Shown here in pieces: positions 1 through 7,377 of a stretch of DNA of 64,000 nt; within the stretch, counting starts at the first letter, position 1; each line of letters begins with the position of its first letter. Both the position numbers and the translations under genes were made by a program. This DNA comes from Sphingobacterium phlebotomi. GTDB taxonomy: Bacteria > Bacteroidota > Bacteroidia > Sphingobacteriales > Sphingobacteriaceae. The notes below the pieces were generated by a model. The model saw nothing but the letters and a program-made list of their open reading frames with translations, did no database searches and had not been told where the DNA came from. Location of the stretch: assembly GCF_008180195.1 (NCBI RefSeq), contig NZ_VTAV01000008.1:1-64000 (forward strand), read 5' to 3'.

Positions 1-240
1 CTGTTGACCGGATCGTCAGTAATATGTACTGTACGGCCCGGACCGAAAAAATTGTATCTTCTACAGCTCTCCCCCTTCAAAAGGGTCCTGCTGCGCTACA
101 TGATCATATATCCTTCTTAAAGAACTTATTCGGCCCCGCTTCGCGCTTCGGCCTATATATCTATACCGCTATGCGGCAATCGATCTCTTATTTTTTACCC
201 CCGTTCCCGAAGGGACTGCAAAGGTAGGAAAGTTTTCCGG
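1..240 (-). other. structured leader, probably of an rRNA operon beyond the left edge
   Basis: No gene is visible here. Read leftward, the segment lies downstream of two strong promoters and is full of short stems: CCC-TTC-GGG near 212, CCGC-ATA-GCGG near 169-179, and a GGCC/GGCC arm pair near 133-154. At 117-125 the minus strand reads GTTCTTTAA, close to the boxA antitermination core of rRNA leaders. Tandem promoters, a structured leader and boxA together suggest an rRNA operon whose 16S lies off the window. No rRNA sequence is present to prove it, so this is inference. Confidence 0.45.
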
Positions 241-249
241 AAAAACAAA
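219..249 (-). promoter_or_regulatory. leftward promoter P2 (TTTG-N19-TACCTTTG)
   Basis: The plus strand carries CAAAGGTA at 219-226 and CAAA at 246-249. On the minus strand this is TTTG, 19 bases, TACCTTTG, an exact fit to the Bacteroidota -33/-7 consensus (TTTG, TAnnTTTG). It drives transcription toward base 1. Confidence 0.7.
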
Positions 250-320
250 AAAAATATTTTCTTTTTTATCCCCCCTTATGGATACCCCTAAGCTATCCTC
301 CCCTCCCTCGCGGAGTGGGG

Positions 321-351
321 CAAAGGTAGAAAAATTAAACACATAATCCAA
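321..351 (-). promoter_or_regulatory. leftward promoter P1 (TTG-N20-TACCTTTG)
   Basis: The plus strand carries CAAAGGTA at 321-328 and CAA at 349-351. On the minus strand this reads TTG, about 20 bases, TACCTTTG. It is the upstream copy of a tandem pair whose -7 boxes are identical and 102 bp apart. A GC-rich inverted repeat (CCCC...GGGG) follows it at about 301-320. Tandem near-identical promoters are typical of rRNA operons. Confidence 0.65.
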
Positions 352-412
352 CACATACCCCACCTTTTACATCCCAAAAAACACAAATCACTGGAAAACT
401 GGTAGATATTTT

Positions 413-571
413 TTATTTTTCTTCCTCCTCTACTTCATCGTCGAAAAGAATCCGTACAGAAGGTGTGTAGGTATCTTCGTGTTGCCCAGTTTTATTTGCC
501 CAGAAAAACGCTCCTAAAAATATCAAGGCGATAAAAACACTGCAACCGATTAAAAAGAATATAATGCTCAT
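413..571 (-). CDS. ccoS: cbb3-type cytochrome oxidase maturation protein CcoS
   Basis: This is a 52-residue protein. It starts MSIIFFLIGCSVF, has one membrane span (about residues 2-24, ending GAFFWANKTGQ) and an acidic C-terminal tail (DDEVEEEE). That is the size and layout of CcoS, a small inner-membrane protein needed to mature the cbb3 terminal oxidase. It lies 164 bases downstream of ccoI on the same strand, which is the usual pairing. The structural genes ccoNOP normally follow but are not here; promoters of another unit begin within 70 bases of its stop. Confidence 0.85.
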   Translation of the reverse strand: MSIIFFLIGCSVFIALIFLGAFFWANKTGQHEDTYTPSVRILFDDEVEEEEK

Positions 572-735
572 TCTTATAGTATTGAATAGTATGTATTTAG
601 ACAGCTATCTATATCCAGATTTTTAAACCTAAATAAATTCATTTTTATATGCAATATAATTGCGCATAATATAAAAAGAATTTATTTCGCTCTCCTCAGC
701 CATCTAGAAATATTTTATAGAGGAAATATACGAAA

Positions 736-3162
736 TTAATATTTCTTTATGTCGCTTAAGTTAAGCGACAACAATTTCCTTCGTTTGGCAAACCAACGTG
801 TCGTCAAACTGGTAAATGAAATAATGGTTACCGTACTGATTGGCATTAGAATCGCAGCAAATAATGGAGACATCGTACCCTGCACGGCAAAGCTTAATCC
901 TACCACATTATACGTTAACGATATGGCAAAGCTCATGTGTATAACTTTCACTGCATCTTTTGCAAAAGCAAAAAACGACGGTAATTTGGCAAACGAGTCA
1001 CCATCCAAAATCGCGTCACAGCCGGGCGAAAAGTTGTTAATGTCATCAGAAACTGCTATTCCGAGATCCGCTTTCCGCAATGCCCCCGCATCATTCAGTC
1101 CATCCCCCAACATACACACCTGTTTTCCTTGGTCTTGCCAAAAATCTATCTTGTGCAGTTTATCCGATGGACTCTGATTAAATAGTAAACGAGCGTTGTT
1201 TGGGAAAATGAGCTTCAAGGCATCAGAGCGTCTTTCATTATCTCCCGAAATCAAATGTAAATCGTATCCCCCTTTGTTCAATGTGCCTACCACCTCCGGC
1301 AAGCCCTGCCGCCAGGATTGTTCTAGCGTAAAATACCCTTTCACCACTTCATTTATCATGACATACACCACAGAACCATCTTGATACTCATTTTTGATCC
1401 CCAGAAAAGATGCTGATCCAATTTTTACTTCGATAGCGTCAAACCGGGCCTCCATACCTTTACCTGTTATCTCTTTAAAAGTATCTGCCGTCTGCATTAG
1501 GGTGTGACCAATCCATTTTACAATCTCTCTGCTTAATGGATGGTTGGAATTTCGACATACCGAAGATACCAAAGAACGTTCTTCTCCGTCCAATTCTCCC
1601 TCAAATAGCATCAACGAAGACTTAGGAGAGGAAATTGTTCCTGTTTTATCAAATACCACACAATCTATTGCCGATAGCTGCTCAATAGCGGCTGTATTTT
1701 TTATATAGAACTTATTTCGATCGAAAATACTGAGTGCGGCAGAAAGCGTAAAAGGTGAACTAAGAGCCAATGCGCAGGGACAGGCAATAATCAATACAGC
1801 AGTAAACGCACCCCAGGCTTTTGATGAGTCGCCACCGACAAGCCAGAAAACACAAGCAACAATAGCTATACTAATCAACGCAACCGTAAAATATTTACTT
1901 ATAAAATCGATAAAGGTATCATACTTCTTCTCCTGCATCTTGAAACTCTCGTTGTTCCATAATCTCGTCAGGTAACTTTGAGATACGGGTTTGACGACTT
2001 CTAACTCAATCGCCTCCCCAACTTGCCTTCCTCCCGCGTATATAATCTCCCCCAATGTTTTATCGACAGCTTTCGATTCGCCTGTTACAAAACTAAAGTC
2101 AACGGAGGCATTTCCTTTTAACAGGATAGCATCCGCCGGAATGATCTCGTTATTACGTACCAGGATACGTTGCCCCACTTCTAAATCGGCAATTTGCATT
2201 GGTTTTTCACTACCCTCTTCGATCACCGTTACGGCAACTGGAAAATACGATCGATAATCTCGTTCAAACGAAATATGATAGTATGTCCGCTGCTGCACCC
2301 ATTTACCAATTAAGATAAAAAATACCAGACTACATAATGTATCCATAAAACCCGGACCCGTTTGTGTAAGGATCTCGAATGCCGAACGAAAAAACAGTAC
2401 GAAAATCCCCAATGCCAAAGGCACGTCAAGATTTAGTCGCTTTTGTTTCAAGCTTAACCACGCCGATTTAAAATAATCCGAAGCACTATAAAGTAAAACC
2501 GGAATACCAAACGCCAGGTTCATATAACCGAAAAAGCTAGCATATTGTTGCTCAAATGCAGCCATCCCAAAGTATTCCGGGAAACTGATCATCATCGAAT
2601 TTCCGAAACAGAATCCCGCGACAGTAATTTTAGCGATCAATCCGCGTTGATTGAGTTTTTTCCCTTCTTTTACGATATCTTGCAGTGTAATTTTAGGTTC
2701 GTAACCAATCTGCACCAGTAATTCTACCAGCTCACGTAAGGAAATCTCCTGATGCTTAAACGTGATACTCACCTGCTTCTTCATAAAATCAACTTCCGAA
2801 CTTTTAACACCCGCATGCAATTTATAGAGATGCTCCAAAAGCCAGATACAGGAACTACAATGAATGACCGGAATATAGAATGTAATCATGGTTACATCCT
2901 CATCTTTATAGTCCACGAGCTTGGCAACGATATTTGGTTCATCGAGATAGCTCAAATCCGTCTTAGGTCCTTTCTGAGATTTCCCAGGATGTTGATTGTA
3001 GCGATAATATTGATGTAGATTACTTTCGTTTAATACCTGATATACCGTTTGACATCCCAAGCAACAAAAGCTATGGTTATCCAACACATAAGGTATAGCA
3101 TCTACTTTATCTCCGCAATGAAAGCATGTTTTTTCCTTAACAATTTGTTCTGATTCCGGCAT
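736..3162 (-). CDS. ccoI: CcoI-type copper-translocating P-type ATPase
   Basis: An 808-residue P1B-type ATPase. The N-terminus has a Cys-rich zinc-ribbon-like segment (C13, C16, C33, C34, C37), then a heavy-metal-associated domain with CSSC at 102-105. The core follows: TGES at 360-363, the CPC transport motif at 461-463, the phosphorylated Asp505 in DKTGT and a GDGLND hinge. The N-terminal ribbon plus HMA arrangement and the neighbouring ccoS identify the CcoI/FixI group, which exports copper for assembly of the cbb3 oxidase rather than for detoxification. It follows hemN after 57 bases and is probably co-transcribed with it. Confidence 0.93.
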   Translation of the reverse strand: MPESEQIVKEKTCFHCGDKVDAIPYVLDNHSFCCLGCQTVYQVLNESNLHQYYRYNQHPGKSQKGPKTDLSYLDEPNIVAKLVDYKDEDVTMITFYIPVIHCSSCIWLLEHLYKLHAGVKSSEVDFMKKQVSITFKHQEISLRELVELLVQIGYEPKITLQDIVKEGKKLNQRGLIAKITVAGFCFGNSMMISFPEYFGMAAFEQQYASFFGYMNLAFGIPVLLYSASDYFKSAWLSLKQKRLNLDVPLALGIFVLFFRSAFEILTQTGPGFMDTLCSLVFFILIGKWVQQRTYYHISFERDYRSYFPVAVTVIEEGSEKPMQIADLEVGQRILVRNNEIIPADAILLKGNASVDFSFVTGESKAVDKTLGEIIYAGGRQVGEAIELEVVKPVSQSYLTRLWNNESFKMQEKKYDTFIDFISKYFTVALISIAIVACVFWLVGGDSSKAWGAFTAVLIIACPCALALSSPFTLSAALSIFDRNKFYIKNTAAIEQLSAIDCVVFDKTGTISSPKSSLMLFEGELDGEERSLVSSVCRNSNHPLSREIVKWIGHTLMQTADTFKEITGKGMEARFDAIEVKIGSASFLGIKNEYQDGSVVYVMINEVVKGYFTLEQSWRQGLPEVVGTLNKGGYDLHLISGDNERRSDALKLIFPNNARLLFNQSPSDKLHKIDFWQDQGKQVCMLGDGLNDAGALRKADLGIAVSDDINNFSPGCDAILDGDSFAKLPSFFAFAKDAVKVIHMSFAISLTYNVVGLSFAVQGTMSPLFAAILMPISTVTIISFTSLTTRWFAKRRKLLSLNLSDIKKY

Positions 3163-3219
3163 TTTTTATGTTTCGTGACTCGTGATTTGTTGTCCGTGAT
3201 ATGTTACGTGCGATTGGTC
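3163..3219. repeat. CGTGA-rich intergenic spacer
   Basis: The spacer between hemN and ccoI holds repeated, slightly varied CGTGA/CGTGC words (about four in 35 bases: CGTGACT, CGTGATTT, CGTGATAT, CGTGCG). Short degenerate repeats of this kind occur between genes in related bacteria. No function can be read from it. Confidence 0.4.
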
Positions 3220-4578
3220 TTAAATCGCTTGGCTAAATAACTGTTCTTGTTCCTTAGATAGCTGCAATCGCTGGTCAAATGCCATACATATATTCCTCAA
3301 AAATGATCTTCCGATTTGCGTTGCTTTGATATAACCTGTTCCACACGCTACTAGACCATCTCTTTCTAAAGGATGTAATCGGTCAACTATAACCTCATTA
3401 AGCGAAAAACCATCCTTCAATTCCACTTTCCCTTTACACATCATCTCCAGAATATAACGGCGCAACACCTTATCTTCCTCATGTAATAAATGTCCTTTTA
3501 CCACAGGTAAACGCTCTTCATCCAATAGCCTATAATAGTCTTCCACCTTCTTTACATTTTGTGCAAAACTACTCCAAGCATCACTTATGGAGGATACGCC
3601 TAATCCTATTAAAACAGGTGTATAGCGATCCGCATACCCCATAAAATTTCGATGCAAACTTCCGGATAAAGCGGCTTTAAAAAGCTCATCTTCGGGTTTT
3701 GCAAAATGATCCATACCGACGTCTTTATAACCTTTTTCTTCGATCATTTGTTTGCCCAATATATAAAGTGCTAACTTCTCTTCTCCGACAGGTAAATCAT
3801 GCTCCGTAAAACGTCTCTGTCCGGGCTTTATCCAAGGCACATGCGCATAGCTGTAAAAAGATATACGATCGGGCGACATACGTAGGGATTTTTTTATCGT
3901 ATCCCGTACAGTTGTTTGTGTCTGCAAAGGCAACCCATATATCAGATCAAAATTAATTGAAGTATAGCCTATTTCACGAGCCTCATCCATAACACGCTGT
4001 ACATCCTCCACCGTTTGATGCCGATTGATAAGATATTGCACATGCGGATCAAAGTCTTGAATACCTAAGCTTAATCTTCGGAAACCAAGACGATATAATG
4101 TATGCAGGTGTTCTTTCGTCGTGTTTGCCGGATGAGCTTCAAAAGAAAAAGACGCCCCTTCTTTTACGGTGGCACCGTTTAACAGACCTACAATTAAGCG
4201 CTGCAGGTTTACCGGTTCAAAGAAGGTAGGCGTCCCTCCTCCCAAATGTATTTCACTGATAACAATTTCTTCGTCAATAGCAGCTTTATACATTTCCCAT
4301 TCTCGGAGTACATAATTAATGTAGGGTGTTTCGACGCCGTGATTTTTGGTAATCCGGGTATTACACCCACAATAGGTACATAAACGCTCACAAAACGGAA
4401 GATGGACATATAAACTTATTCCGTCACTTTTTGATTGGGCGTAAGTTGTTTTTAAACGACTGAGCCATTCTTTTGGATTAAAAACGTCAGATTCCCAAAA
4501 CGGTACGGTAGGATAGCTGGTATAGCGCGGTGCAGCTACATTGTATTTCGCAATCAAGCTATTATTCGGTTGCTCCAT
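3220..4578 (-). CDS. hemN: oxygen-independent coproporphyrinogen III oxidase HemN
   Basis: A 452-residue radical SAM enzyme that converts coproporphyrinogen III to protoporphyrinogen IX without oxygen. The cluster motif is C63-x3-C67-x2-C70 followed by C72, exactly the HemN form (HemW-like proteins lack the fourth Cys). Further marks are GGGTPTF and the N-terminal PRYTSYPT segment typical of true HemN. The start overlaps the upstream LDH-like gene by 17 bases, so the two are translationally linked. Its position upstream of ccoI fits joint control by low oxygen, since heme supply under microaerobiosis is needed for cbb3 oxidase. Confidence 0.95.
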   Translation of the reverse strand: MEQPNNSLIAKYNVAAPRYTSYPTVPFWESDVFNPKEWLSRLKTTYAQSKSDGISLYVHLPFCERLCTYCGCNTRITKNHGVETPYINYVLREWEMYKAAIDEEIVISEIHLGGGTPTFFEPVNLQRLIVGLLNGATVKEGASFSFEAHPANTTKEHLHTLYRLGFRRLSLGIQDFDPHVQYLINRHQTVEDVQRVMDEAREIGYTSINFDLIYGLPLQTQTTVRDTIKKSLRMSPDRISFYSYAHVPWIKPGQRRFTEHDLPVGEEKLALYILGKQMIEEKGYKDVGMDHFAKPEDELFKAALSGSLHRNFMGYADRYTPVLIGLGVSSISDAWSSFAQNVKKVEDYYRLLDEERLPVVKGHLLHEEDKVLRRYILEMMCKGKVELKDGFSLNEVIVDRLHPLERDGLVACGTGYIKATQIGRSFLRNICMAFDQRLQLSKEQEQLFSQAI

Positions 4579-5005
4579 TTTTTATTTGGTTTGCGTTTGC
4601 GACATTACATTCTTTCACACAACAACACGCCTGGCCTACACATTTGCCACTACCCCACAGGTTTAGGTTTCGGATGGTCTGTTCTGCAATACCTTTTGGA
4701 GTACGGTCTGCATACGGTGTATTCGCTATTTGAATTCCCAAATCATACGCACGGTGCAAATCAATATGATCTGTTGTTATGGAACGGGTAACGATTTTCT
4801 GTACCCCAACCCGCTGTAATTCTTCCAGCAAGTCCCCGTCCAAACGATCATCTTCCGAGACAATAACTACTTCCTTACCATGCGCGTAATGTATTGTGTG
4901 GAGATTTAATGAATTAGAAATCAAGGTCAAATCATGAACTTTACCGTTCGCAATCGCCAACGATTCCTTCTCATAGTCCTTGATATTATATGCGACAGCT
5001 TTCAT
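4562..5005 (-). CDS. half-length D-lactate-dehydrogenase-like protein with C-terminal cysteine cluster
   Basis: A 147-residue protein counted from the ATG at 5003-5005; an in-frame ATG nine codons upstream is less likely. Residues 1 to about 112 match the N-terminal substrate-binding half of D-2-hydroxyacid dehydrogenases (MKAVAYNIKDYE..., ...NTPYADRTPKGIAEQT). The homology stops exactly where the NAD-binding domain should begin. Instead there is a short tail with C122-x4-CCC(127-129)-x3-C133. Without the NAD domain it cannot be a normal dehydrogenase. The cysteine tail could bind a metal or an Fe-S cluster, but this is inference. It overlaps hemN and belongs to the oxygen-response operon. 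Confidence 0.75.
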   Translation of the reverse strand: MKAVAYNIKDYEKESLAIANGKVHDLTLISNSLNLHTIHYAHGKEVVIVSEDDRLDGDLLEELQRVGVQKIVTRSITTDHIDLHRAYDLGIQIANTPYADRTPKGIAEQTIRNLNLWGSGKCVGQACCCVKECNVANANQIKNGATE

Positions 5006-5063
5006 GAGGTCTAATTTCTGTAATGTAAACAATACAAAAATAATAAGACCTCTTGAAGATTAG

Positions 5064-5076
5064 GATGCACAGCATC
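5064..5076. promoter_or_regulatory. 13-bp dyad GATGC-ACA-GCATC
   Basis: A perfect inverted repeat (5-bp arms, 3-bp centre) in the 99-base gap between the response regulator stop and the LDH-like start. It lies where an operator for an internal promoter of the hemN-cco genes would be. A TTGA lies just outside on the minus strand, giving a partial resemblance to FNR/CRP-type sites. No binding protein can be assigned. Confidence 0.35.
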
Positions 5077-5104
5077 AAGTTAGAAAATGATATTCGTCAC
5101 TTAA

Positions 5105-6175
5105 TTACCTAACTGCTTTCAATTTAGCAATAGCGGGGATAATAATGGCATTCCCTGTTTTTGTGATCAGCTTCTCGTCTTTGAAATCTGCCAACATACG
5201 GCTGATAGTCTCGTTTGCCGTACCCGCCAAAGCAGCAAGGTCATCCCTGGAGATACGAATCATGATTTCACCATCCTTACTGGATAGTGCGGATTTTTCC
5301 GCAATATTCACCAATGCGTTTGCTACGCGTTTACGTACCGTGTCATAAGCGAAGCCCAGCATTTGCTCTTCTTTTTCCCGAATATTCCCCGAAAGCAAGG
5401 TGATAAACTTACTCGCGATAGCCGGTTTGTTATACAGCAATTCAAAAAAAAGTTCCTTCGGGATCAATGCAACCTCACAGTCTTCGAGCGCTTCTGCATT
5501 ATCACTATATTGCTCATTGAGTAAGAGCGCTTCATAACCAAAAAAGCTATCGTCGATATGAATACCTGTTGACAGCTCACGCCCATCCTGGTACAACAAA
5601 AAACTACGTATTTTGCCTTTGAGCAAGTAAAAGATAAAAAGCGGCGTATCCCCCGCTTCATAAATATGTTGCTTCTTTTTTAAAGCTTTTACACGAGCCT
5701 CTTTTACCAAACCTTGTAACAGATAGTTTTGTTCGTCCTCATTCAGTTGCAAAGCTGTTCCTTTTGGGGAATCGTTCACTAAGTTATTAACGATACGCTT
5801 CTCCCGTTTACGGAAACGACTTTCTATCGCATTGAGTAATTCAATGTCGTCAAATGGCTTTGTCAAATAGTCATCAGCACCCATTTCCATCGCTTTACGA
5901 ATGTCGGTTCTTTCTGTCTTGGCCGTTAGGAAGATAAAAGGTATATCAGCAGTTGATTCGTTTTTACTCAACATATATAATACACCGTATCCGTCGAGTT
6001 CCGGCATCATGATATCACACAAAATAAGATCAGGTTGGTGCTTAAATGCCATGTCTACCCCTTCTTTACCATTCACGGCTGTCAATACCTTATACTCACC
6101 AGTCAACGATAGGATTTCAGCCGTTCCTTCCCTGATTTCGAAATTATCTTCAATTATCAATATCGTTTTAGACAT
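5105..6175 (-). CDS. response regulator fused to a CRP/FNR-type transcription factor
   Basis: A 356-residue protein. Residues 1-120 form a receiver domain with acidic pocket residues near the start (IIED), phospho-acceptor Asp54 (LILCDIMMPE) and K in the LTKPF loop. A cyclic-nucleotide-binding-like beta-barrel covers about 150-270. A Crp-type winged helix follows at about 275-350 (SRDDLAALAGTANETISRML). There is no N-terminal cysteine set as in FNR, so oxygen control must come from phosphorylation. It starts 12 bases after the heme-PAS kinase, its obvious partner. Functionally it resembles FixJ and FixK joined in one chain. Probable targets are the genes just downstream (hemN, ccoI, ccoS); this is inferred from position. 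Confidence 0.9.
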   Translation of the reverse strand: MSKTILIIEDNFEIREGTAEILSLTGEYKVLTAVNGKEGVDMAFKHQPDLILCDIMMPELDGYGVLYMLSKNESTADIPFIFLTAKTERTDIRKAMEMGADDYLTKPFDDIELLNAIESRFRKREKRIVNNLVNDSPKGTALQLNEDEQNYLLQGLVKEARVKALKKKQHIYEAGDTPLFIFYLLKGKIRSFLLYQDGRELSTGIHIDDSFFGYEALLLNEQYSDNAEALEDCEVALIPKELFFELLYNKPAIASKFITLLSGNIREKEEQMLGFAYDTVRKRVANALVNIAEKSALSSKDGEIMIRISRDDLAALAGTANETISRMLADFKDEKLITKTGNAIIIPAIAKLKAVR

Positions 6176-6187
6176 TTTTCTACTATA

Positions 6188-7375
6188 TTATTGTTGAAAA
6201 CTCATTTTGAACATTGCTCCTTCGTTTATTGCCGAATGGTATTCCAAACTCCCGTCCATCAATTCAACATAGCGCTTAACGATATTAAGACCCAAACCAG
6301 TTCCTGGTATATTTCCCGTGTTATGCGCCCTAAAAAAAGGTTCGAATAGATTTTTCTGATCCTCTATCGGAATCCCGATACCGTTATCCTTAATACAGAT
6401 GATACAAATGTCATCTTTTATCTCCGTAGAAAACTCGATAAAGGTATTTTCTCCAGAATATTTTATAGCGTTTGAGATCAAATTGATAACACTGCTTTTA
6501 ATCAAGTGCCCATCTAAATAAAACATGCCTACTGCCCCAGTATGCTGATATACGATATGCTGATTCTTTTTACAGATCATCTGCATCTCCTCCGTTATTT
6601 CCTCAGCAAGCTGCACCAAATTAACATCTATTTTATTTACCACGACTTTGCCCGCTTCTAATTTCTCCAAAGAGAGAAAATCATTCAGAATATTATTCAG
6701 CAATTGAACGGCTCCACGAATACGGTTGGTATGCTTCATAATATTCGGAAGATCAGGTCGCTCTGCATATTTCTCTATCAATGATGCGGACAATTGTACG
6801 GAACTTAACGGCGTACGAAATTCATGTGAGGCCATAGATACAAAGCGGGATTTCATTTGATTGAGCTCTTTCTCTTTTTCTAATGACAGGCTAACGTCTG
6901 ATTTCGCTTTCTCCAATTCAGAAACCAGCTTGATTAAATCTTTTGTCCGCTCTCTCACCTTTTCTTCCATCTCATCAGCATGCTTCCTTAACTCATCCTC
7001 AGCAGCACGTTCCTTGGATAGGTCGTGGATAAACCCCGTAAAGATATTTTTGTCTTTGTAATGCACTTCACTGACGGCCAATCGAAAAGGAAAGGTGGTA
7101 CCATCTTTCTTTAATCCACGAACTTCTCTGCCGATTCCGATTATTTTTTTGACACCTGTTTTCTGATAATGCTCGATATACTCATCATGCCGGCTGTGAT
7201 CGGGTTCGGGCATTAACATGGAAATATTGTTCCCAATCACTTCTTCTGGGTTATATCCGAAAAGCGTAGAGGCGGCCGGGTTGATAGATTCCACCATACC
7301 ACGATTATCAATAGTGATAATTCCATCAATCGCATTTTCAATTATAGCCTCGAGAAGTCTAGCAGAATCAATCAT
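6188..7375 (-). CDS. FixL-like heme-PAS sensor histidine kinase
   Basis: A 395-residue soluble kinase with no membrane span. The PAS domain is at about 5-125, a coiled coil at about 125-172, HisKA with phospho-His184 (SHEFRTPL), and the HATPase domain has N (LISNAIKYS), G1 (DNGIGIP) and G2 (GTGLGL) boxes. The PAS carries the FixL F-helix signature: H63 aligns with the heme-ligating His200 of Bradyrhizobium FixL, and R83 (IIGIGR) with the oxygen-sensing Arg220. H69 replaces Arg206. It follows ettA after only 2 bases and precedes its response regulator by 12. Most likely a cytoplasmic oxygen sensor controlling the cbb3/hemN block. Confidence 0.88.
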   Translation of the reverse strand: MIDSARLLEAIIENAIDGIITIDNRGMVESINPAASTLFGYNPEEVIGNNISMLMPEPDHSRHDEYIEHYQKTGVKKIIGIGREVRGLKKDGTTFPFRLAVSEVHYKDKNIFTGFIHDLSKERAAEDELRKHADEMEEKVRERTKDLIKLVSELEKAKSDVSLSLEKEKELNQMKSRFVSMASHEFRTPLSSVQLSASLIEKYAERPDLPNIMKHTNRIRGAVQLLNNILNDFLSLEKLEAGKVVVNKIDVNLVQLAEEITEEMQMICKKNQHIVYQHTGAVGMFYLDGHLIKSSVINLISNAIKYSGENTFIEFSTEIKDDICIICIKDNGIGIPIEDQKNLFEPFFRAHNTGNIPGTGLGLNIVKRYVELMDGSLEYHSAINEGAMFKMSFQQ

Positions 7376-7377
7376 CT

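Noticed and set aside
24..363. Short open frames in both directions at the left edge
   Set aside because: They cover promoters and structured leader sequence, have no recognisable motifs and start without support.
4562..5005. LDH-like gene as a frameshifted full-length dehydrogenase
   Set aside because: No NAD-binding domain is found in any frame downstream; hemN begins within its last codons, so nothing was lost by a frameshift in this place.
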